NCBI GenBank assembly: GCA_964431545.1
Contig: CAYSLC010000049.1
Coordinates: 1-27,775 of the forward strand
DNA length: 27,775 nucleotides
DNA from: CAYSLC01 sp964431545
GTDB lineage: Bacteria; Desulfobacterota; Desulfobacteria; Desulfobacterales; JAABSP01
Direction: 5' to 3'
In this document: positions 8,078-15,926 of the stretch, piece by piece
Numbering within the stretch: the stretch's first letter is position 1
Layout: every line of letters begins with the position of its first letter
The notes under the pieces: model-generated
What the model saw: only the letters and a program-made list of their open reading frames with translations
Databases searched by the model: none
Told to the model about the DNA's origin: nothing
Made by a program: the position numbers and the translations under genes

Positions 8078-9487
8078 GTGAGCCGCCGCCTCCTCGACCA
8101 GCTCTTCGCCGTCCCCCTGACCGACGGCCGGCACCTGGTCTACGCCCCCCTGAAACGGACCGCCTTCATCGCCAACGCCGCCCTGGTCAACCGGATCCAC
8201 GCGGTCTGCGCCCGGGTGGATGCCGGCCGGGGGGCCGGCGCCATCGACCTTTCCCCCGAAGGCGTCCCGGCCGACCTCGAAGAGACCCACGCTTTTCTCC
8301 GCCGGCTCGATCTGCTGACCCCGGCGCCGGAGCCCCCCGATCCCTACGAGGATACCGGTCCGGTCCACGACACGGTGGTCCTCTTTCCCACCAACCAGTG
8401 CAACCTGCGGTGCGGCTACTGCTACGCCGACGCGGGGTCCCATTCCCCAAGATGGATGGCGTGGGAGGTGGCCCGGGCCGCCATCGACGCCGTGGCGGAT
8501 ACGGCAAGCCGCAACGGCGCCGACTCCCTGGCCCTCGGGTTCCACGGCGGCGGAGAGCCGAGCCTCCACTGGGATCTCCTCACCCGGGCCTGCGACCACG
8601 CCAGGGACCGGGCATCGGCACACGGGATGGCCCTGGCCCTCAACGGCGCCTTCAACGGCTTCTGGTCGGAGGAGACCGCCCGGTACATCCGCGACACCTT
8701 CACGGAGATCAGCCTCTCCTTCGACGGGCTTCCCGACGTCCAGGACGTACAAAGGCCCACGGTGTCGGGGGAGGGCTCCCACCGGCGGGTGGAGAGGACC
8801 CTCGAAATGCTCGACGCGGCCGACTTCCCCTACGGCATCCGCCTGACCGCCACCGCGGAGACGGTGGACCGGCTGGCGGAGAGCATCGACGCCATCTGCC
8901 GGCGGTTCCGTCCGGCCAGGATCCAGGTGGAGCCGGTCTTTTTCCGGGGCCGGGCCGCGCGGAACGGGCTGGGGCCGGGGGACCGGGCCGCGTTCATCGA
9001 CGCATACACCGAGGGCAGACGGATCGCCCGGTCCCAGGGCATCGAACTCTTCTACTCCGGGGCCCAGCTCGATGTCCTCTCCCGGCGCTTCTGCCTGGCG
9101 GCCTCCCGGGCCCTGATCGTCACCCCCGAGGGGTGGGTGACCACCTGCTTCGAGATCCACGGGCCGGACCATCCCCTGGCCGGCGAGTTCATCGTGGGCC
9201 GGTACGCGGGGGATGGCCGGTTCCACATCGACGAGGGGAAACGGGACCTTCTCATGGTCCGGGCCGCCCGCCGCCCGGACCGGTGCCGGGGCTGCTTCTG
9301 CCAATGGCACTGCGCCGGCGACTGCGCGGCCCGGTGGGACGACGCGGCTGGCCCGGACCCGGACGGACTCTCGGACCGGTGCCGGCTCAACCAGGCGCTG
9401 ATCCTGGAGGCGATCCTGGAACAGATCCATCTCAGCGACGGGCCGATCTGGCGGGATCGGCCCCATGAACCCACGGAGGCGACGTGA
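8078..9487 (+). CDS. Radical SAM/SPASM enzyme, probable peptide or protein maturase
   Basis: This is a cytoplasmic iron-sulfur enzyme of 469 residues. An N-terminal region of about 100 residues (with DGRHLVYAPLKRTAFIAN) precedes the radical SAM core. The SAM cluster motif CxxxCxxC is C108, C112 and C115 (CNLRCGYCYA); HGGGEPSL is the SAM-contact motif. The C-terminal SPASM domain carries all expected ligands: C339, then GWVTTC at C357, then C403-x2-C406-x5-C412-x3-C416, and C435. C408 is extra. SPASM enzymes act on cysteines or side chains of peptides or proteins (anSME, thioether maturases, AlbA). The start GTG 8078 has only a weak ribosome site but no better option exists. The stop overlaps the next gene (GTGA), which points to that Cys-rich protein as substrate. 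An anSME role is unlikely because no sulfatase is nearby. Confidence 0.9.
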   Translation: MSRRLLDQLFAVPLTDGRHLVYAPLKRTAFIANAALVNRIHAVCARVDAGRGAGAIDLSPEGVPADLEETHAFLRRLDLLTPAPEPPDPYEDTGPVHDTVVLFPTNQCNLRCGYCYADAGSHSPRWMAWEVARAAIDAVADTASRNGADSLALGFHGGGEPSLHWDLLTRACDHARDRASAHGMALALNGAFNGFWSEETARYIRDTFTEISLSFDGLPDVQDVQRPTVSGEGSHRRVERTLEMLDAADFPYGIRLTATAETVDRLAESIDAICRRFRPARIQVEPVFFRGRAARNGLGPGDRAAFIDAYTEGRRIARSQGIELFYSGAQLDVLSRRFCLAASRALIVTPEGWVTTCFEIHGPDHPLAGEFIVGRYAGDGRFHIDEGKRDLLMVRAARRPDRCRGCFCQWHCAGDCAARWDDAAGPDPDGLSDRCRLNQALILEAILEQIHLSDGPIWRDRPHEPTEAT

Positions 9488-10827
9488 ACCGGACCCAAGG
9501 CAACGATTTCCGACTGAAGCGCATCTACGCGGACGGCTCCCAGGAACCGGCCGAGCTTTACGACATCACCGATCTGGAGGGCGGCTGGACCATGGGCCGC
9601 CGGGGGTTCCTGGCCACCGCCGCCGTCACCCTGGGAGCGGCCGCCGGCATGACGGCCGGTCTACCGCCAACGGCGTCCGGCGCGGAAACCGGATCGAGTT
9701 TGTCCCTCGGCTGCGACCGGGACATCCGGGCCCACGAGGACGACGTGGAACACCTGGCCTTCAGCCGGGACGGCCGGCTCCTGGCGTCCGGCGGCGGCCG
9801 CGAGCCGGTCAAGGTCTGGGAGGTCCCCGGCGGCGGAAGGGTCGACGGGTGGGTCGGAAAGCGGGGGGTGGCGGCCCTGGCGTGGCACCCGACCCAGGAC
9901 CTGCTGGCCCTGGCGATGGAAGAGACCGTCTCCCTCTATCCCCCCGCCTCCGACAAACCGGTGCGGCAACTGAAGGACCATCCGGGGGAGGTGGCCCACA
10001 TCGCCATCGGCGAGGACGGCATCCTCCTGGTGGCCGACACGTCCAAGGGCACGGTGGTTGTCTGGAACCTCGGGGCGGGGACGCGGCTCAACGCGCTGGA
10101 GGTGCCCCGAAGACGGTCCCTTACGGCCATCTCCCTGTCATCGACGAACACCACCCTGGCCGGCGCCACCCACCGGGCGATCCACGTATGGAGCCTCGGC
10201 AGCCCCAAGGTTCGCAACACCATCGAAACCGAAGGGCCGGTGGGGAACCTCCTGTTCGACCCCCTGGGGGTCTTCCTTCTCGTCCTTCCCCGGCGGGGGG
10301 CTGAGGTTCAGCTCCGGGACGCGGTTTCCGGAACCTTGCTCCGGAAGCTCAACGCCCTCGCCAAACCGGCGGGCCCCATGGAGTTCACCCCGGACGGCCG
10401 GCTGGCCGCCGCCATGAAAGACGGCACCGTGGTCTTCTGGTCGATCCCTTCGGGACGGACGACCCACACCCTCGTGACCGGCACCTCCCGCCCCACCGCC
10501 ATGGCCATCTCCCCGGACGGGACGATACTGGCCCTGGGCAACAGTCGTGGGGAAATTTCCCTCTGGGCGGTTCCGGAGGGGAACCATCTCTCCTGTCTCT
10601 TCGACAAAAGCCTGATGCTCAAATCCAAAAAGGCGAACACCTACACCTACACGGACCAGTGGGGCCGGTCGATCACAACCACCCAGCCGTGCGGCGCCCC
10701 ACTCCCGCCGGGGGCCATCTGTACCTGCAACTGCGTGCCCGGGGTCCGCGTCGTGCCCCGCGGGCCGTCGGGCGGCGGCACCATCTGCACGTGCAACAAG
10801 ATCTGCACCTGCGTGCCGATCAAGTAG
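9484..10827 (+). CDS. Tat-exported WD40 beta-propeller with Cys-rich C-terminal tail, putative maturase substrate
   Basis: This protein has 447 residues and four segments. Residues 1-36 form a polar leader. A Tat signal follows (M37-GRRGFLA, then a hydrophobic AAVTLGAAAGMTAG). Residues about 75-370 carry seven WD40-like repeats: HEDDVEHLAFSRDG...VKVWEV, and later blades ending VVVWNL, IHVWSL, VVFWSI and ISLWAV. A tail from about residue 380 holds C403, C413, C415, C417, C435, C437, C441 and C443. GTG 9484 overlaps the radical SAM stop and has GGAGG four bases upstream. ATG 9592 (M37) is a possible alternative with GGAGG 11 bases upstream. The propeller is likely a periplasmic scaffold. That the tail is the modified part is inference from its neighbour and composition. 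No catalytic residues are recognised. Confidence 0.88.
   Translation: MNRTQGNDFRLKRIYADGSQEPAELYDITDLEGGWTMGRRGFLATAAVTLGAAAGMTAGLPPTASGAETGSSLSLGCDRDIRAHEDDVEHLAFSRDGRLLASGGGREPVKVWEVPGGGRVDGWVGKRGVAALAWHPTQDLLALAMEETVSLYPPASDKPVRQLKDHPGEVAHIAIGEDGILLVADTSKGTVVVWNLGAGTRLNALEVPRRRSLTAISLSSTNTTLAGATHRAIHVWSLGSPKVRNTIETEGPVGNLLFDPLGVFLLVLPRRGAEVQLRDAVSGTLLRKLNALAKPAGPMEFTPDGRLAAAMKDGTVVFWSIPSGRTTHTLVTGTSRPTAMAISPDGTILALGNSRGEISLWAVPEGNHLSCLFDKSLMLKSKKANTYTYTDQWGRSITTTQPCGAPLPPGAICTCNCVPGVRVVPRGPSGGGTICTCNKICTCVPIK
10621..10824 (+). other. Cys-rich tail with two related ICTCN...CVP units
   Basis: This segment encodes residues 380-447 of the WD40 protein. It begins Lys-rich, then a Thr/Tyr run (TYTYTDQWGR), then TQPCG, PLPPG, and two cysteine units. 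Unit 1 is ICTCNCVPG (412-420). Unit 2 is ICTCNKICTCVPIK (434-447), the same motif with KICT inserted, ending at the last residue. A 13-residue Gly/Pro/Arg linker separates them. All eight cysteines of the tail fall within 41 residues, while the propeller has only one (C79) just after the signal and one near residue 370. The layout resembles a substrate peptide appended to a carrier. Confidence 0.7.
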
Positions 10828-10829
10828 CT

Positions 10830-11573
10830 TCAGAGGAAATCCCGGTCCACCGCCTCCAGGAGATCCCGGGTGAATCGGTAGAGGTGAGGCGGACGCCCCC
10901 CTTTTTCGCCCACGGCGTCGGTGAGGATGCTCACCTGTTCGATGAGGCCGATCTTGAGGAGTTTGTTCCGGAAGTTGGTCCGGTTCAGGGGGCGGCGGAG
11001 CACCGCCTCGTAGACCTCCTGGAGGGCCTCGATGCGGAAGGTCTCGGGGAGAAGGCTCCGGGCGATGTTCGTGTACCGGAGCTTGCCGGCCAGCCGGGCC
11101 ACGGCCGTCTCGACGATGTGGCCGTGGTCGAAGGGGAGGGATCCGTCGGGGATGTCGAAGACCCGCCGCCAGGCGACCTCCCCCCGGGCCTCCGGGTAGG
11201 CCCGCGCCAGCCCCAGGTAGGCGACGCTCACGGTGCGCCCCCGGGGATCCCGGTAGAGGGCATCGAAGGCGGCGAGCTGGTCGAGGAAGATCTCCTCGTC
11301 CGCCGGGGGCTGGGGGTCGCCTTTTTCGGCCAGGGCCCGCCGGGCCGCGGCCAGGAGGGTCTCGTCGATGCGGACCGCCACGCCGGGCAGGGCCAGTGCG
11401 CCGTGGAAGGGCTCCTTCTCCCGCTGGTTGAGGAGCACCCAGAGGTTTCCGGAGTCCACGGTGAAGACCACCACATCCACGGCGAGGATGGGGCGCTCCA
11501 GGGCGGCGCGCATTCCCGCCCGATCCTCCGTGAAGGACGGCTCCCGCAATGCCCTTTCCGTGCCGTTACCCAT
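10830..11573 (-). CDS. NrtR-like regulator: degenerate NUDIX domain plus winged helix
   Basis: This is a transcription regulator of 247 residues. The NUDIX domain spans about residues 28-140, with ILAVDVVVFTV at its start and ALPGVAVRIDETLLAAARRALAEKG as its NUDIX box. The catalytic REUXEE part reads RALAEK, so the metal-binding glutamates are largely lost. That matches the NrtR family, in which the domain senses a nucleotide-sugar or NAD-related ligand rather than hydrolysing it. The C-terminal winged helix (about 150-235) contains LPETFRIEALQEVYEAVLRRPLNRTNFRNKL, typical of NrtR. The ATG at 11573 lies inside the last codons of the mutase gene (eight-base overlap), behind GGAGG. Co-transcription with a sugar mutase suggests control of sugar or nucleotide-sugar metabolism. 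Confidence 0.85.
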   Translation of the reverse strand: MGNGTERALREPSFTEDRAGMRAALERPILAVDVVVFTVDSGNLWVLLNQREKEPFHGALALPGVAVRIDETLLAAARRALAEKGDPQPPADEEIFLDQLAAFDALYRDPRGRTVSVAYLGLARAYPEARGEVAWRRVFDIPDGSLPFDHGHIVETAVARLAGKLRYTNIARSLLPETFRIEALQEVYEAVLRRPLNRTNFRNKLLKIGLIEQVSILTDAVGEKGGRPPHLYRFTRDLLEAVDRDFL

Positions 11574-12915
11574 TCCGGACCTCCGCCACGACCGACTCCA
11601 CCAGTTTCCGGATCTCGGCAAGCCGCGCCTCGGTCATCGCTTCGAACCGGAGGACCAGGGCCGGCTGGGTGTTGGAGGCCCGGACCAGCCCCCAGCCGTC
11701 GGGAAAGAGGACCCGGACCCCGTCGATGTCGATGACCTCGTGGCTTTGCCGGAAGCGCTCGGTGACCCGGGCCACGATCCCGAACTTCTCCGCGTCGGGG
11801 CAATCGACCCGGATCTCCGGGGTGGTGAAGGTCGGGGGGACGTCGGCCAACAGGGCCGAGAGGGGTTTACCGGCGGCGGCCATAATCTCCAGGAGCCGGC
11901 AGGAGGCGTAGATGGCGTCGTCGTACCCCAGGTACCGGTCGGCGAAGAACATGTGGCCGCTCATCTCCCCGGCCAGGGCCGCCCCCTCGGCCTTCATCTT
12001 CTCCTTGATGAGGGAGTGGCCGGTCTTCCACATGACGGCCCGGCCCCCGTGCCGCTCGATATCGTCGTACATGGTCTTGGAGCACTTGACCTCGGAGATG
12101 AAGGTCGCCCCCGGCTTCCGGGAGAGGATCTCCCGGGCGAAGAGGATCATGAGCCGGTCGCCGTAGATGATCCCGCCCCGTTCGTCCACCACCCCGATCC
12201 GGTCGCTGTCGCCGTCGTATCCGATCCCCGCGTCGAGGTTCTTCTCCCTCACCAGGTCGATGAGTTCCCGCATGTTGGCCAGGACCGTGGGATCGGCCTC
12301 GTGGTTGGGGAAGCGGCCGTCCATCCGGCAGTGGATGTCGTGGACCTCGCACCCCAGGTCCCGGAGGATCGGCACCGCCACCACCCCGCCGGTGCCGTTT
12401 CCCGCGTCCACCCCCACCCGCAGGGGGCGGGCCAGATCGATGGTCCCGGCGATGGACTTCCGGTAGGCGGGGACCACGTCTTGCGTCTCGCGTTTCCCCG
12501 CCCCCTCCAGGAAGTCCCTGTCGGCGATCATCCGGGCCAGCTCCCGGATCTCGGCCCCGTGGATGGAATCGAGGCCGATGCACATCTTGAAACCGTTGTA
12601 TTCCTTGGGGTTGTGGCTGGCGGTGACCATCACCCCGCCGTCGGTCCCCAGGTGGTGGATGGAGAAGTAGAAGACCGGCGTGGGGCAGACGCCGATCTCC
12701 ACCACGTCGCATCCGGCACCGGTGAGCCCCTCCACGAGCCGTTCCGCGTAGGCGTCGGCGGTGAGCCGGCAGTCGCGCCCCACGGAGAGACGGGTCCGCC
12801 CCTTGCGCCGCAGATAAGTGCCCACGGCCCGGCCGATGCGGACCACATCCGATTCCACCAGATCCGTTCCGGCGATGCCCCGGATGTCGTATTCTCTAAA
12901 AATCTCAGGATTCAT
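11566..12915 (-). CDS. algC: Phosphomannomutase/phosphoglucomutase (AlgC type)
   Basis: This cytoplasmic enzyme of 449 residues interconverts the 6- and 1-phosphates of mannose or glucose, feeding GDP-mannose, UDP-glucose and related precursors for polysaccharide and LPS. The start MNPEIFREYDIRGI is the usual one for the family and has AAGGAA upstream. The phosphoserine is S100 in TASHNPKEYNGFK. The Mg2+ loop is DGDSDR with D234, D236 and D238. The sugar-recognition loop GEMSGHMFF and the C-terminal phosphate-binding RASNTQPALVLRFEA are intact. Positions agree closely with Pseudomonas AlgC. It starts 24 bases after uppP. The symbol is assigned by family; sugar preference cannot be read directly. 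Confidence 0.93.
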   Translation of the reverse strand: MNPEIFREYDIRGIAGTDLVESDVVRIGRAVGTYLRRKGRTRLSVGRDCRLTADAYAERLVEGLTGAGCDVVEIGVCPTPVFYFSIHHLGTDGGVMVTASHNPKEYNGFKMCIGLDSIHGAEIRELARMIADRDFLEGAGKRETQDVVPAYRKSIAGTIDLARPLRVGVDAGNGTGGVVAVPILRDLGCEVHDIHCRMDGRFPNHEADPTVLANMRELIDLVREKNLDAGIGYDGDSDRIGVVDERGGIIYGDRLMILFAREILSRKPGATFISEVKCSKTMYDDIERHGGRAVMWKTGHSLIKEKMKAEGAALAGEMSGHMFFADRYLGYDDAIYASCRLLEIMAAAGKPLSALLADVPPTFTTPEIRVDCPDAEKFGIVARVTERFRQSHEVIDIDGVRVLFPDGWGLVRASNTQPALVLRFEAMTEARLAEIRKLVESVVAEVRNG

Positions 12916-12939
12916 CGATTTCCTTTCCCGTCGGATGGT

Positions 12940-13764
12940 TCAGGCCCCGTAGAAGAGCGCAAAGAGTCCCAGCAGCCAGCAGTAGGGGGCGAAAAGGTGG
13001 AACCGCCCCTTCCGGATGACGAAGAGCAGAAAGACCAGGGCGAAATAGCCGGTCACCGCAGCGGTGGCGGTGCCCAGCACGGTGCCGGCGTCCAGGGCGG
13101 CCGCGCCGCCCAGAAGGTCCTTCACGGCCAGGGCCTCGGCCCCCAGGATCGCCGGGATGGAGAGGAGAAAGGAGTACCGGGCCGCGGTCTCCCGGCTCAG
13201 CCCCAGAAAGAGGCCGGCGGCGATGGTCGACCCGGACCGGGAGATGCCGGGGATGATGGCCAGGCCCTGGACCGTGCCGATGATTAGGGCCTCGCGGTTC
13301 CGGAAGCCCTCCACATCCCGCCCCGCGTGGGTCACCTTCAAGGTGAGCCAGAGAACCGTGCCGGTGGCCAGCAGCATCCAGCCCACCATGAAGATCGAAC
13401 CGAAGAGGACCTCCGCCACCTGGTGGAAAAGAAGCCCCAGAATCGCGGTGGGGACCGACCCCACCACGATGAGCAGGGCGAGACGGACGTCGGCCTCCTG
13501 GAAGACCTCGGAGAAGGAGGTCTCCCGGCGGCCGAGCCGCCGGAACGCGTCCAGGAGGGCCGCCGCCATGGTTCCCAGATCCTTCCGGAAAAAGAGGAGC
13601 ACCGCCAGAAGGGTCCCCCCGTGGACGCTGATGTCGAAGAAGATCGCCGGCTCCCGGAGCCCGAAGAGGTGCTGGAAGATCACCAGATGGCCGGAGCTGC
13701 TCACGGGGAGAAATTCGGTCAGCCCCTGAATCAGGCCCAGGGCGATGCCCAGAAGGGGCGCCAT
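12940..13764 (-). CDS. uppP: Undecaprenyl-diphosphatase (UppP/BacA)
   Basis: This integral inner-membrane enzyme of 274 residues dephosphorylates undecaprenyl diphosphate to recycle the lipid carrier for peptidoglycan and other surface polymers. The first signature is GLTEFLPVSSSGHL with E17, S22-S24 and H26. The second is PGISRSGSTI, with the catalytic Arg. About eight hydrophobic segments are present and the length is normal. The start ATG overlaps the rtcB stop (ATGA at 13764), so translation is coupled. Its place beside a sugar-phosphate mutase suits an envelope-precursor operon. Confidence 0.96.
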   Translation of the reverse strand: MAPLLGIALGLIQGLTEFLPVSSSGHLVIFQHLFGLREPAIFFDISVHGGTLLAVLLFFRKDLGTMAAALLDAFRRLGRRETSFSEVFQEADVRLALLIVVGSVPTAILGLLFHQVAEVLFGSIFMVGWMLLATGTVLWLTLKVTHAGRDVEGFRNREALIIGTVQGLAIIPGISRSGSTIAAGLFLGLSRETAARYSFLLSIPAILGAEALAVKDLLGGAAALDAGTVLGTATAAVTGYFALVFLLFVIRKGRFHLFAPYCWLLGLFALFYGA

Positions 13765-15197
13765 CAGCCCTTCACCACGGCCGCGGGCCGGAGCCGGGCC
13801 ACCTTCCGGGAGATCCCGGCCCCGTGGACCGCCTCCACCACCTGGGAGATGTCCTTGTAGGCGTCGGGCATCTCCTCGCTCAGGGTTCCCCGGCCGGTCC
13901 AGCGGACGAGGATCCCCTTGTCCTCCAGCTCCCGGTGTATGGCCCGCCCCTTGCTCGCCTTTTTGGCCGCCTTCCGGCTGAGGACCCGGCCGGCCCCGTG
14001 GCAGGTGGAGCCGAAGGACTCGGCCATCGCTTTCTCGGTGCCCACCAGCACGTAGGAGGCGGTCCCCATGTCGCCGGGGATGATGATGGGCTGACCCACG
14101 GGCCGGTAGACCTCGGAAAGGGAGGGATGGTTCGGGGGGAAGGCCCGGGTGGCCCCCTTCCGGTGGACGCAGACGCGCTTGGTCTGGCCGTCCACCAGGT
14201 GTTCCTCCTTCTTGGCGATGTTGTGGCAGACGTCGTAGACGAGGCGCATCCCCAGGTCCCGGGGGCCGATGCCGAGGACCTTCATGGCCGCCTCCCGGGC
14301 GTGGTGCATCAGGATCTGCCGGTTGGCCCAGGCGTAGTTGGCGGCGCAGGCCATGGCCGAAAGGTACCTTTGTCCCTCCGGGGACCGGATCATGGCGCAG
14401 GCGAGCTGGCGGTCGGGAAGCTCGATGGGCAGGGACTTGACATGTTTGTTCATGAAGGCGAGGAAATCGTCGCAGACCTGGTACCCGAACCCCCGGGACC
14501 CCGAGTGGACCATCACCGTCACCTGCCCGGCAAAGAGGCCGAAGGCCCGGGCCGCGTCTTCATCGTAGATCTCGTCCACCACCCCGACTTCCAGGAAGTG
14601 GTTCCCGGACCCGAGGGTGCCGAGCTGCTTCTTGCCCCGCTCCAGGGCCCGGTCGCTCACGACCTCCGGGTCTGCGCCGTCCAAACACCCGCCCTCCTCG
14701 GTCCGCTCCAGGTCCGAGGGGTCCCCGAACCCCTGGGCCACCGCCCACCGGCTCCCCTCCCGGAGGACCTTCTTCTCCTCGGATGCGGTGAGCTTCACCG
14801 ATCCGGTGGACCCCAGGCCCGAGGGGACCCCCTTGAAGAGCCCGTCGACCAGCTCCCGCAGCCGGGGCCGGATGTCGCCCTCCTCCAGGGCGGTGACGGC
14901 GAGCCGGACCCCGCAGTTGATGTCGTAGCCGACGCCGCCGGGGGAGACCACCCCCTCCTCCCAGTCGAAGGCGGCCACGCCGCCGATGGGAAATCCGTAG
15001 CCCCAGTGGATATCGGGCATGGCCATGGAGGCGGCGACGATCCCCGGCAGGGAGGCCACGTTGGCCACCTGGGTCAGGGCGTTCTCCTTTTCGATGGCGC
15101 CCAGCATCGCCCGGCCGGCGAAGATCCGCCCGGGCACCCGCATGGCGCCCTCCCTCGGGAGTTCCCAACAGTAGTCGTTGATCTTCGTAAGTCCCAT
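13764..15197 (-). CDS. rtcB: RNA-splicing ligase RtcB
   Basis: This enzyme joins RNA 2',3'-cyclic-phosphate (3'-phosphate) ends to 5'-hydroxyl ends using GTP and Mn2+. It works in tRNA and rRNA repair. The length of 477 residues matches the archaeal/eukaryotic-type long form. Metal ligands include C95 in GYDINCGVR. The guanylated histidine is H400 in TCHGAGRVLSR (compare H404 of the Pyrococcus enzyme). Other motifs are HWGYGFPIGGVAAFD, LGSGNHFLEV and HSGSRGFGY. The start MGLTKINDYCWELPREG is conventional; the ribosome site is a weak AGAGAG. It lies 67 bases after the archease gene, its known activating partner. No RtcR activator gene is seen next to it. Confidence 0.97.
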   Translation of the reverse strand: MGLTKINDYCWELPREGAMRVPGRIFAGRAMLGAIEKENALTQVANVASLPGIVAASMAMPDIHWGYGFPIGGVAAFDWEEGVVSPGGVGYDINCGVRLAVTALEEGDIRPRLRELVDGLFKGVPSGLGSTGSVKLTASEEKKVLREGSRWAVAQGFGDPSDLERTEEGGCLDGADPEVVSDRALERGKKQLGTLGSGNHFLEVGVVDEIYDEDAARAFGLFAGQVTVMVHSGSRGFGYQVCDDFLAFMNKHVKSLPIELPDRQLACAMIRSPEGQRYLSAMACAANYAWANRQILMHHAREAAMKVLGIGPRDLGMRLVYDVCHNIAKKEEHLVDGQTKRVCVHRKGATRAFPPNHPSLSEVYRPVGQPIIIPGDMGTASYVLVGTEKAMAESFGSTCHGAGRVLSRKAAKKASKGRAIHRELEDKGILVRWTGRGTLSEEMPDAYKDISQVVEAVHGAGISRKVARLRPAAVVKG

Positions 15198-15264
15198 ATT
15201 CTCTCTTTTATGGTGGTTTTATGGACCGGAGGTCCAGGGGAAATTTCGAAATGGTTCCGCCCGC

Positions 15265-15699
15265 TCACACGTCGAGGATCACCCGGGCCTCCCAGCCGTT
15301 CCCGGCGGGACCCACGGCGATCCCGTGGTAGGTGACCGCCTTGATCTCGTTCTTCAGCCGGTGTCGATCCGGTTCATAGGGGTCCGCCCGGAGCCGGGCC
15401 GCCACCCGGTAGGGCTCCAGAATCCGGATCTCCGTCCGGGCCAGCAGCAGCTCCCGGCCGTTCCAGAGGTAGAGGACCTCCCGGAGCCAGTCGACCATGA
15501 GGTCGGGCCAGTCGTCTCCCGCCGCCGCCACCTCCACCGACTCGGCTCCGGCGGGATGATCCGTTTCGGCGATGAGATCGAAGACCGCGTGGGCCGCGTT
15601 GGCGAAGAGGCCGGGAAGATCCGGTCCGAAGACCCGGATGCCGAAGTCGGCCGTGTGATCGATCAACCGGTAGGGCGTCCCGGCCCTGGTATGTTGCAT
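15265..15699 (-). CDS. Archease, RtcB activator
   Basis: This small protein of 144 residues is known to speed RtcB guanylation and allow multiple turnover. The metal-site motif DHTADFGIRV (D14 and D18) lies near the N-terminus, with LKNEIKAVTYHGI in the centre and the acidic C-terminal end ARVILDV. These are the standard archease landmarks. AAGGAGAACGG precedes the ATG. It is first in the five-gene minus-strand cluster archease-rtcB-uppP-mutase-regulator. The archease-rtcB order supports both assignments. Confidence 0.95.
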   Translation of the reverse strand: MQHTRAGTPYRLIDHTADFGIRVFGPDLPGLFANAAHAVFDLIAETDHPAGAESVEVAAAGDDWPDLMVDWLREVLYLWNGRELLLARTEIRILEPYRVAARLRADPYEPDRHRLKNEIKAVTYHGIAVGPAGNGWEARVILDV

Positions 15700-15750
15700 C
15701 CGTTCTCCTTCGCCGGCTCCCGAAACATCGGCTCCTCCGGCCGTGTAAAA

Positions 15751-15779
15751 TTCATAACATAGCTACTTTTCCCGTGCAA
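15751..15779 (-). promoter_or_regulatory. Possible promoter of the archease-rtcB operon
   Basis: On the minus strand TTGCAC (15779-15774) and TATGAA (15756-15751) lie 17 bases apart in the only AT-rich stretch between the gap and the archease start, 52 bases upstream of the ATG. TTGTTT with TATGTT, 16 bases apart, is an overlapping alternative. The match to the -35 consensus is weak. Confidence 0.35.
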
Positions 15780-15826
15780 ACAAGTTTAACGCCTCGGGGA
15801 CGGCCCGGTCTTCCGTTCCGAAACCG

Positions 15827-15926
15827 NNNNNNNNNNNNNNNNNNNNNNNNNNNNNNNNNNNNNNNNNNNNNNNNNNNNNNNNNNNNNNNNNNNNNNNNNN
15901 NNNNNNNNNNNNNNNNNNNNNNNNNN
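15827..15926. other. Scaffold gap of 100 unknown bases
   Basis: An uninterrupted run of exactly 100 N marks a join between two contigs; the round length suggests a placeholder. The true distance and content are unknown. Promoters or short genes upstream of the archease or the acylase gene could lie here. No gene at the gap edges is cut in a way I can recognise. Confidence 0.97.

Noticed and set aside
8078..9487. Assignment of the radical SAM gene as anaerobic sulfatase maturase
   Set aside because: No sulfatase with a CxPxR site is nearby; the coupled partner has only CVPGVR and CVPIK, which do not match the strict motif, so a different substrate is more likely.
10830..11573. Active NUDIX hydrolase (for example ADP-ribose pyrophosphatase)
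   Set aside because: The catalytic REUXEE segment is degenerate and a winged helix follows, so a regulator is the better call.
11368..13287. Plus-strand open frame of 639 codons over the regulator, mutase and uppP genes
   Set aside because: Low-complexity shadow translation covering three well-supported genes on the other strand.
13824..15335. Plus-strand open frame of about 500 codons opposite rtcB
   Set aside because: rtcB has all catalytic residues on the minus strand; the plus-strand product has no recognisable feature.
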